DNA of 39,459 nt from NCBI GenBank assembly GCA_035577985.1, contig DATJZY010000106.1, positions 1 through 39,459 on the forward strand, read 5' to 3'. This document shows, piece by piece, positions 29,766 through 36,509 of the stretch. The notes beneath the pieces were generated by a model that searched no databases, was not told the DNA's origin, and saw only the letters and a list, made by a program, of their open reading frames with translations. How positions within the stretch are numbered: position 1 is the stretch's first letter; the number at the start of each line of letters is the position of its first letter. The stretch is from Candidatus Eisenbacteria bacterium (lineage in GTDB: Bacteria; Desulfobacterota; Binatia; DP-6). The position numbers were made by a program, and so were the translations under genes.

Positions 29766-32057
29766 CTACTGCACGGTCCAGGCTCGCCGGATCTCGGTCA
29801 CCAGGTCGACGATCGGCGTGCCCGACACGTCGACGGTGACGTCGTGGAGCGTGCCGGTGAAGCGAAACGGTGAGGCGTAGGCTTCGGTCACCGGCGTGCC
29901 GTCGTCGTAGCCGCAGCACATGCCCTCGCCGGCGAGCGCGAAGCGAAACGGCGCCGTGCGCTTCACGATCTGCTCCGCCACCACCTCGCCATCGACGACC
30001 AGCTCGGCGTTCATCGCGAGCCCGCGCTGGGGGGTCATCTGCACGCCAACCACGTGGCGACCCGGCCCGAGCGGCCGGCTCGACACGGTCGTGCGCTCGA
30101 GCCCGACGAAGTTGTACGCGTAGTGCGCGCGGCCATCCTTCACGTACAGCGAGAAGCCGCCGAAGCGGCCACCCTGGGCGAGGAGCACGCCCTCGGCGCC
30201 GGCGGCAGGCACCTCGATCCGCGCGACGATCCGGTGCGGCCGGAGCTTCAGCTTGGGCGCCAGCTCCTCGGGCAACGCGAGCGCGCCGGCACGCAGCACG
30301 AGCCGATCGCTCGGCGGAACGGGCGGCGGGCGATCCTGCGCGAAGAGGCGCACGGCCTGCAGCGGCAGCGCGCCGTATCGCTCGGCCTCGCGGAGCCACA
30401 AGTCCTGCAGCTCACGGAGCTTCTCGGGGTGCTCGGCAGCCAGGTCGTTGCACTCCGACGGGTCCTCGGCGACGTGGTAGAGCTCCCAGCGATCCTCGGA
30501 GTGATCGGCGTACGGATTGTCGCCGTCCTGGTAGGGGAAGAGGGAGTGGAACGCGACGGCCTTCCATCCCCGGTGGTAGAGCGCGCGACACGCGAACTGC
30601 TCGTAGTATTGGGTCTCGCGATGCTCGGGCGCGGCCGGGTCGGTGAGCGACGCCGCGAAGCTGCGGCCGGCGACGGGCTCCTGCGCGACGCCGTTGAGCA
30701 TCTCCGGCATCGCCACCTCCGCCAGATCGAGGATCGTCGCCGCCACGTCGATCGCGTGCACGTACTGATGGCGGATGGCGCCGCGGTCGACGATCGCCGG
30801 CCAGCGCACGATGAGCGGGTCACCGATGCCGCCCTCGTGCGTCTCGCGCTTCCAGCGCTTGAAGGGCGTGTTGCCGGCGAGCGCCCACCCCCACGGATAG
30901 TGGCCGTACGTGTGCGGCCCGCCGAGCTCCGGCAGGAGCGCCAGCGTGCGCTCGACGTCGTGCGGGAGGCCGTTGAACACGAAGTTCTCGTTGAACGTGC
31001 CGTGCGGTCCACCCTCGGCGCTGGCGCCGTTGTCGGAGAGCAGCACGACGAGGGTGCGATCGAGCTCGCCCGCCTGCGCGAGGAAGTCGAGCAGCCGGCC
31101 CACGTGGTGGTCGGTGTGCGAGAGGTAGCCCGCGTAGACCTCCATCATGCGCGCGTACACACGGCGCTCGGCCTCGGGGAGCGCCGACCACTCGGGTACC
31201 CACCCGGGACGCGGGCTGAGGCGCGTGCCCGGTGGGATGATGCCGAGCTCCATCTGGCGCGCGTGCGTTCGCTCGCGCCACGCGTCCCATCCGTCGTCGA
31301 ACTGCCCGCGCTGGCGGTCGAGCCACTCGCGCGGCGCCTGGTGGGGCGCGTGGCAGGCGCCGAGCGCGAGGTAGAGGAAGAAGGGCTTGCCCGGATCGGC
31401 GGAGCGGAGGTCCGTCACCATCCCGACCGCGCGGGAGACGAGATCCTCGGTGAGGTGGTAGCCCGGCGGCGGCTCGAAGGTGATCGGCGTGTTGTCGACC
31501 ACGAGCTCGGGAAAGAACTGGTTCGTCTCGCCGCCGAGGAAGCCGTAGTAGCGCTCGAACCCCTGCGCGAGCGGCCAGCGGTCGCGTGGCGCTGCGACGT
31601 GCGTCTCGTCGGCGGGCGCGAGGTGCCACTTGCCGACCGCGAGGGTCGCCCAGCCGCTCTGCCGGAGGACCTCGGGAACGAACCCGCACGACTTCGGGAT
31701 GCGGCCGTTGTAGCCCGGGAAGCCCATGGCGAGATCGGTGATGCCGCCCATCGCGCAGGTGTGCGGATTGCGCGCCGTCATGAGGCACGCACGTGTCGGC
31801 GAGCACATCGCCGTCGTGTGGAAGTTCCGGTAGCGCAGGCCGTCGGCCGCCAGCCGGTCGAAGACGGGCGTCGGGATGTCCGAGCCGAAGCAGCCGAGCT
31901 GCGCGAAGCCCACGTCGTCGAGCACCATGAGCAGGACGTTCGGCGCGCCGTCGCGGGCGCGTTGCGGCACGGGCCATGCGGGCTCGGACTCGGCGAGCGT
32001 CATGCCGACGCGGCCGGGGAAGGGTTCTCCGTCGTGATACGTGCGGACGTCGGCCAT
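29766..32057 (-). CDS. Type I sulfatase (formylglycine-dependent arylsulfatase family)
   Basis: A 763-residue alkaline-phosphatase-fold sulfatase that would hydrolyse a sulfate ester. The metal-binding Asp pair is in MVLDDVG (residues 47-48). The formylglycine motif is CSPTRACLMTAR (Cys85, to be oxidised by a formylglycine-generating enzyme), with GKWH and the later HAPH and LSDNG metal/sulfate-binding segments. The last ~170 residues form a beta-sandwich-like extension, as in the long (about 770-residue) sulfatases of soil bacteria. ATG 32057 has AGGA 7 nt upstream; upstream in-frame starts at 32075 and 32072 are also possible. No signal peptide is seen, so it is probably cytoplasmic. The substrate is unknown. 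The anion permease across the divergent gap is a natural but unproven partner. Confidence 0.92.
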   Translation of the reverse strand: MADVRTYHDGEPFPGRVGMTLAESEPAWPVPQRARDGAPNVLLMVLDDVGFAQLGCFGSDIPTPVFDRLAADGLRYRNFHTTAMCSPTRACLMTARNPHTCAMGGITDLAMGFPGYNGRIPKSCGFVPEVLRQSGWATLAVGKWHLAPADETHVAAPRDRWPLAQGFERYYGFLGGETNQFFPELVVDNTPITFEPPPGYHLTEDLVSRAVGMVTDLRSADPGKPFFLYLALGACHAPHQAPREWLDRQRGQFDDGWDAWRERTHARQMELGIIPPGTRLSPRPGWVPEWSALPEAERRVYARMMEVYAGYLSHTDHHVGRLLDFLAQAGELDRTLVVLLSDNGASAEGGPHGTFNENFVFNGLPHDVERTLALLPELGGPHTYGHYPWGWALAGNTPFKRWKRETHEGGIGDPLIVRWPAIVDRGAIRHQYVHAIDVAATILDLAEVAMPEMLNGVAQEPVAGRSFAASLTDPAAPEHRETQYYEQFACRALYHRGWKAVAFHSLFPYQDGDNPYADHSEDRWELYHVAEDPSECNDLAAEHPEKLRELQDLWLREAERYGALPLQAVRLFAQDRPPPVPPSDRLVLRAGALALPEELAPKLKLRPHRIVARIEVPAAGAEGVLLAQGGRFGGFSLYVKDGRAHYAYNFVGLERTTVSSRPLGPGRHVVGVQMTPQRGLAMNAELVVDGEVVAEQIVKRTAPFRFALAGEGMCCGYDDGTPVTEAYASPFRFTGTLHDVTVDVSGTPIVDLVTEIRRAWTVQ

Positions 32058-32102
32058 GGCGGCATCCTGCATCACGAGGGCAGGCGCCGTCGAGCCGCGG
32101 GC

Positions 32103-32489
32103 TCAGACCTGGGACGAGCAGGTGAACGAGCCGTGGCACAGGCACCGCTCCCAGACGGGACGGACCTCCGTCACGGCCGACTCGAAGACCAGGGACTTCT
32201 TCGCCCACTCGATCGCTTCGGCCTTCGACGCGCAGCGCACGAGGTTGAAGCCGCCGAGCACCTCGCGCGTTTCGGTGAACGGCCCGTCGACCGTCGCGAT
32301 CGCGCCCCGCTCGAGGCTGACGCGGGTCGCGGTGGCGGACGGCCACAGGCGGACGCCCATGATGTCCTTGCCCAGGCCGACCAGCTCCTGATGAACCTTC
32401 GTCTTCTCGGCCACGATGCGGTCGAGCTCGGCGGGCGACATGCGCGCCATGGCCATCTCGTCGCAGACGTACATGATCATGAAGTTCAT
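32103..32489 (-). CDS. YCII/DGPF-domain protein
   Basis: A 128-residue protein of the YCII-related DGPF family (MNFMIMYVCDEM at the start, ATVDGPFTETREVLGGF at about residues 70-86). Family members are small ferredoxin-fold proteins often found beside ECF sigma factors; no sigma factor is next to this one, and its role is unknown. ATG 32489 is chosen over the longer open frame (to 32591) because AAAGGAGGGG lies just upstream. Unusually, the C-terminus (WERCLCHGSFTCSSQV) has three Cys. It lies 45 nt upstream of the sulfatase gene on the same strand and is divergent from the permease. Confidence 0.85.
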   Translation of the reverse strand: MNFMIMYVCDEMAMARMSPAELDRIVAEKTKVHQELVGLGKDIMGVRLWPSATATRVSLERGAIATVDGPFTETREVLGGFNLVRCASKAEAIEWAKKSLVFESAVTEVRPVWERCLCHGSFTCSSQV

Positions 32490-32565
32490 GGTCCCCTCCT
32501 TTGGCTCGATCATAGGACGAACGGGAAGGGCCCGAATCGACAGGGGTCCGCGTGCGAGGGCCGGG

Positions 32566-32585
32566 GCGGGTCTGATAAGACCCGC
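32566..32585. promoter_or_regulatory. Palindrome 5 nt before the permease start
   Basis: GCGGGTCT / AGACCCGC is an 8-bp perfect inverted repeat around a GATA centre. It ends 5 nt before ATG 32591 and lies in the 101-nt gap shared with the divergent DGPF gene. It could be an operator dyad or an mRNA hairpin limiting ribosome access; the sequence does not decide between them. The permease has no Shine-Dalgarno sequence. Confidence 0.5.
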
Positions 32586-32590
32586 GCGCA

Positions 32591-34054
32591 ATGAGCGTTC
32601 CGCAGGAGACGTCGGCGAAGTCGGCGATCGTCGTCGACACGCGCCCGCTGCGCGTGATCCTCCTCGAGCGCGCCGTGCGGCCCGGCATCTTGGTCGGGAC
32701 GGCGCTCCTCTACTGGCTGATCGTGACGCGTTCGCCCCCCGAGGGCCTGACGGTCGGGGGCCTGAAGGCCGTCGCGGCGTTCGTCGTCTGCCTCATCCTG
32801 TGGGTGACGAGCGTCCTGCCGCTCATGGTGACGAGCCTGCTGGCCCTGGTCCTGCTGCCCACGAGCGGCGTCCTGCCGGCGAGCAAGGTGTACGGCCTGT
32901 TCGGCAACGAGGCCGTGTTCTTCATCCTGGGCGTGTTCATCCTCGCCGCCTGCCTCATGAAGTCGCGCCTCTCGGCGCGCCTCGCGCTCGGCATCCTGCA
33001 CCGCTTCGGGCACAGCCCGCGGGCGCTCCTGATGAACATCTACCTCCTGAACGCGTTCATGTCGTTCTTCATGTCCGAGCACGCCGTCGCGGCCATGAAC
33101 TTCCCGATCATCATGGAGATCGTCGGCGTCCTCCGCCTGCAGAAGGGCCGCAGCAACTACGCCAAGGCCTTGCTGCTCTCGATGGCCTGGGGGACGACGA
33201 TCGGCGGCGTGGCGACGCTGCTCGGCGGCGCGCGCGCCCCGCTCGCCCTCGGCATGGCGCGCGAGGCGTCGGGCCAGACCTACAGCTTCGCGCAATGGGC
33301 CTTCGCCAACCTGCCGATCGTCGCGATCCTGCTGGTGGTCGGGTGGGTCGTCATCGTCACGTTCTTCCCGATCGACGTGAAGAGCATCCGCGAAGCCGAC
33401 GAGCTCATCGCCGAGAAGCAGCTCGCGCTCGGCCGCATGAGCTACAAGGAGAAGGCGATCGCGTGGATCATGCTCGGGACGCTCGCCGGCTGGATGATCG
33501 GCGGCGAGGAGCTGGGGCTCGCGTCGGTGGCGCTCGCCGCGGTCGTCGTCCTGTTCGTCATGGACCTCGTGCGCTGGGGCGAGATCGAGCCGTACGTGAG
33601 CTGGGGCATCCTCCTCATGTATGGCGGCGCCATCGTGCTCGGCACGGTCATGAGCGAGTCGGGCGCCGCCGTCTGGATGGCGAAGCACACGATCGGCCGC
33701 TGGGCGGGCAACGCGGCGACGGCGTTCCTCATCATCTCGGCGCTCTCGATCCTGCTGACCGAGCTCATGAGCAACTCGGCCGTCGTGGCGCTCCTGATGC
33801 CGGTCACGCTCGGCATGTGTCAGGCGCTGGGCATCGAGCCGCGCGTCATGGCGCTGGTCGTCTCGGTGCCGGCGGGGCTCGGCTTCACGCTGCCGATCGG
33901 GACGCCGTCGAACGCGATCGCGTACTCGTCGGGCTACCTGAGCGTCCGCGACATGATGGTCCCAGGGGCGATCCTGGCGTTCTCCTCGTGGGCCGCGTTC
34001 AACGTCGTCGCCCGGTTCGTCTGGCCGCTGATCGGGATCACGACGGCGGGGTAG
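32591..34054 (+). CDS. DASS/SLC13-family anion permease
   Basis: A 487-residue inner-membrane protein with about 11 hydrophobic segments, of the divalent anion/sodium symporter family (dicarboxylate, sulfate and related anions). The second family motif is kept as SNS (394-396, ELMSNSAVVALLMP) and is followed by LPIGTPSNAIAY (about 434-445). The first motif, normally SNT, reads SEH (162-164, FMSEHAVAAM). SNT residues form the sodium and substrate sites in characterised members, so the sodium dependence or substrate may differ (inference). TTIGGVATLLGGARAP (about 202-217) follows the first motif, as usual. The divergent sulfatase suggests sulfate or a sulfated compound as possible cargo, but this is weak. 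Confidence 0.88.
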   Translation: MSVPQETSAKSAIVVDTRPLRVILLERAVRPGILVGTALLYWLIVTRSPPEGLTVGGLKAVAAFVVCLILWVTSVLPLMVTSLLALVLLPTSGVLPASKVYGLFGNEAVFFILGVFILAACLMKSRLSARLALGILHRFGHSPRALLMNIYLLNAFMSFFMSEHAVAAMNFPIIMEIVGVLRLQKGRSNYAKALLLSMAWGTTIGGVATLLGGARAPLALGMAREASGQTYSFAQWAFANLPIVAILLVVGWVVIVTFFPIDVKSIREADELIAEKQLALGRMSYKEKAIAWIMLGTLAGWMIGGEELGLASVALAAVVVLFVMDLVRWGEIEPYVSWGILLMYGGAIVLGTVMSESGAAVWMAKHTIGRWAGNAATAFLIISALSILLTELMSNSAVVALLMPVTLGMCQALGIEPRVMALVVSVPAGLGFTLPIGTPSNAIAYSSGYLSVRDMMVPGAILAFSSWAAFNVVARFVWPLIGITTAG

Positions 34055-34074
34055 GGCGGCGACGTCCTGGCGTC

Positions 34075-34211
34075 GGTGCCGCGAGGTCGGGGGCAAGGCT
34101 TCGGCTTCGGCTGCGCCGCGCGAGAAGACACACGGATCGTCACGGCCCGACCTTGCGTCGCGCCGCTTCGCAGGCGCCTCCGCCTTGCCCCCGACCTCGC
34201 GACGCGGCACC
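34075..34211. repeat. MITE-like 137-bp palindromic element
   Basis: The ends GGTGCCGC (34075-34082) and GCGGCACC (34204-34211) are inverted repeats. Just inside is a perfect 20-bp inverted repeat, 34080-34099 / 34182-34201 (CGCGAGGTCGGGGGCAAGGC and complement). The element is flanked by direct repeats GGCGTCGG at 34069-34076 and 34212-34219, which partly overlap its ends. It has no open frame. It occupies most of the gap between the permease and the LLM gene. The layout resembles a miniature inverted-repeat transposable element, but a single copy in this window cannot prove mobility. Confidence 0.55.
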
Positions 34212-34299
34212 GGCGTCGGATCGCGCCCGTCGTGTCCGGTCGGCCGGGGTTGTGATGGGTCGCGTCTCGGGGTTAGTGCTGGAGGGAGGAGGGCATCGC

Positions 34300-35397
34300 G
34301 TGCACGTCGGAACCGGGTTGATCTTTCAGGCCACGGACAAGAGTCGGACCGATCTCGAGGTCTATCAGAACGAGCTGCGGCTCGGGGTGCTGGCGGAACG
34401 GCTCGGGTTCCAATCGATCTGGGGCGTGGAGCACCACTTCACCGACTACACGATGTGTCCGGACGTCCTCCAGTACCTCACCTACTTCGCGGCCAAGACC
34501 GAGACGGTCCAGCTCGGCTCCATGGTGGTAGTGCTGCCGTGGCACGATCCGCTGCGCGTCGCCGAGCAGGTGTCGATGCTCGACAACATGTCGAACGGCC
34601 GTCTGATCCTCGGCCTCGGGCGCGGCCTCGGCCGCGTCGAGTTCGAAGGCTTCGGCGTCGACATGAACGAGAGCCGCGAGATCTTCATCGAGTCGGCGCA
34701 GATGCTGCTCGGGGGGCTCGAGACGGGTGTCTGCGAGTTCGACGGGACGCACGTGAAGCAGGTCCGCCGCGAGATCCGCCCGCGGCCGTTCAAGAGCTTC
34801 CGCGATCGCACCTACGCCGCGGCCGTGTCGCCCGAGTCGGTCGAGATCATGGCGCGCCTCGGCGTCGGCATCCTCATCATCCCGCAGAAGCCGTGGGACG
34901 TCGTCGCGGCGGAGCTGGCGACCTATCGCGACGTGTTCCAGCGCGTGAACGGGCGTGCGGCGCCGGCGCCGATCGTCGGCGCGTGGACGTTCTGCGACGA
35001 GGACGAAGGGCGCGCCCGCGAGATGGCCGTGCGCTACATCGGCGGCTATTGGAACACCGTCGTCCAGCACTACGAGCTTCGCGGCGACCACCTGAAGCAC
35101 ACCAAGGGCTACGAGACGTACGGACGTCTGCAGGACGTCGTCAACGTCGAGGGTGGCGCGGACGCGGCGACCCAGTTCTTCCTCGACATCCAGGTGTGGG
35201 GCACGCCCGAGCAGTGCTTCGACAAGATCATGCGCATCCGGTCCGTCACGGGTCTGGAGTGGTACAACGGCGTCTTCAGCTACGCCGGCATGCCCTGGGC
35301 CGACGTCGAACGGAGCATGCGCCTGTTCGCGCGCGAGGTGATGCCGCGCCTGAAGGCCGTCGGCGCACCGGAGAGCCTGCAGGCGAAGTCGGCCTAG
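34300..35397 (+). CDS. LLM-class flavin-dependent monooxygenase
   Basis: A 365-residue luciferase-like monooxygenase that would use reduced flavin and O2. It has ELRLGVLAERLGFQSIWGVEHHFTDY (about 25-50; the EHHF motif is typical of the bacterial luciferase-like branch), VQLGSMVVVLPWHDPLRVAEQ (active-site region with His), and LDNMSNGRLILGLGRGLGRVEFEGFG (phosphate-binding region). I choose GTG 34300 because GGAGGGAGGAGGG (34281-34293) lies 6 nt upstream and the barrel strand VHVGTGLIF follows; in-frame ATG 34255 and GTG 34252 have no ribosome binding site. It is unlike the LLM enzyme at 10139, which lacks EHHF. An SDR follows 36 nt later, so a hydroxylation-then-oxidation pair is plausible. 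Confidence 0.88.
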   Translation: MHVGTGLIFQATDKSRTDLEVYQNELRLGVLAERLGFQSIWGVEHHFTDYTMCPDVLQYLTYFAAKTETVQLGSMVVVLPWHDPLRVAEQVSMLDNMSNGRLILGLGRGLGRVEFEGFGVDMNESREIFIESAQMLLGGLETGVCEFDGTHVKQVRREIRPRPFKSFRDRTYAAAVSPESVEIMARLGVGILIIPQKPWDVVAAELATYRDVFQRVNGRAAPAPIVGAWTFCDEDEGRAREMAVRYIGGYWNTVVQHYELRGDHLKHTKGYETYGRLQDVVNVEGGADAATQFFLDIQVWGTPEQCFDKIMRIRSVTGLEWYNGVFSYAGMPWADVERSMRLFAREVMPRLKAVGAPESLQAKSA

Positions 35398-35433
35398 AGA
35401 CGGGCGCTTCGCGCCGGAGAGGTGACACGCACG

Positions 35434-36402
35434 ATGAACAGCTTCCGGGGGAGAATTGCCGTCGTCACGGGCGGCGGCACGGGCATGGGGCGCGAGCTCA
35501 CGCGGCAGCTCGCCGCCGAAGGCTGCCACGTCGCGATCTGCGACGTGTCGGCCGAGAACATGGCCGAGACGAAGCGTCTGGCCGAGGCCGGCGCCACCGC
35601 CGGCGCGCGCGTCACGACGCACCTCTGCGACGTGTCCGACGAACGGCAGGTGCTGGCCTTCCGCGACGCCGTCGTGGCGGAGCACGCGACCAAGCACGTG
35701 AACCTGCTCTTCAACAACGCCGGCATCGCCGGGGGCGGGGAGTTCGTCCACGGCGACCGCGCGGAGTGGGAGCGGACGTTCAACGTCTGCTGGTACGGTG
35801 TGTACTACTGCGCGCGCGCCTTCATGCCGCTGCTGGTGGCCAGCGACGAGGGCTGCATCATCAACACGAGCAGCGTGAACGGCTTCTGGGCATCGCTCGG
35901 CCCGAGCATCGCGCACACGGCGTACAGTAGCGCCAAGTTCGCGGTGAAGGGGTTCACGGAGGCCCTGGTGACCGACCTACGCCTCAACGCCCCGCACGTG
36001 AAGGCGGTGCTCGTCATGCCGGGGCACATCGGCACGTCGATCATCTTCAACTCCGGAAAGGTGCTGGGGAAGGCCGACGCGCTCGCGGCGTCGGCCGAGG
36101 ACGTCGGCAACCTGCGCACGATGCTCGTACGGCGCGGCCTGCCGCAGGACGCCCTCACCGACGATCAGCTCCGCGCCCTGATGCACCAGATGGCGGTCGC
36201 GTTCCGCGACAACGCGCCCACGTCGGCCGCCCAGGCGGCGACGACGATCCTCGACGGCGTCCGCAACGAGACCTGGCGGGTGCTCGTCGGCGAGGATGCG
36301 CAGGTGCTGGACCGCCTCGTGCGCGAGATGCCGGAGCTCGCCTACGAGTCGTCGTTCGCGAAGACGCTGAACGACCAGGGACACATGCGCCTGCTCGAGT
36401 GA
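35434..36402 (+). CDS. Short-chain dehydrogenase/reductase (SDR)
   Basis: A 322-residue classical SDR, longer than the usual ~250 because of a C-terminal extension. The cofactor motif TGGGTGMG is near residues 12-19, AICDVS follows strand 2 (Asp, suggesting NAD), NNAGIAGGG and the catalytic NTSSVNG and YSSAK are present, and the region after PGHIGTS is unusually long (DAQVLDRLVREMPELAYE near the end). ATG 35434 follows GGAGAGG; GTG 35422 is an in-frame alternative. The substrate is unknown. The gene immediately follows the LLM enzyme at 34300 on the same strand, so the two probably act on the same or successive compounds. Confidence 0.9.
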   Translation: MNSFRGRIAVVTGGGTGMGRELTRQLAAEGCHVAICDVSAENMAETKRLAEAGATAGARVTTHLCDVSDERQVLAFRDAVVAEHATKHVNLLFNNAGIAGGGEFVHGDRAEWERTFNVCWYGVYYCARAFMPLLVASDEGCIINTSSVNGFWASLGPSIAHTAYSSAKFAVKGFTEALVTDLRLNAPHVKAVLVMPGHIGTSIIFNSGKVLGKADALAASAEDVGNLRTMLVRRGLPQDALTDDQLRALMHQMAVAFRDNAPTSAAQAATTILDGVRNETWRVLVGEDAQVLDRLVREMPELAYESSFAKTLNDQGHMRLLE

Positions 36403-36433
36403 GCCGGCCGGCGGGGCCGGAATTGCTCTCCGT

Positions 36434-36509
36434 CGCCTCATCTGCCATCCGTCTGCCACCGTCGGCGTGCTGTGGGGGGCGGGCCCGGAGCGAGGTGACG
36501 GATGAGGCG
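36434..36509 (+). promoter_or_regulatory. Inverted repeat spanning the DUF11 gene start
   Basis: CGCCTCATC (36434-36442) is the exact complement of GATGAGGCG (36501-36509), which contains the ATG at 36502. Pairing in the mRNA would hide the start codon. The loop is 58 nt and the effect is unproven; it could also be chance at this GC content. Confidence 0.35.
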
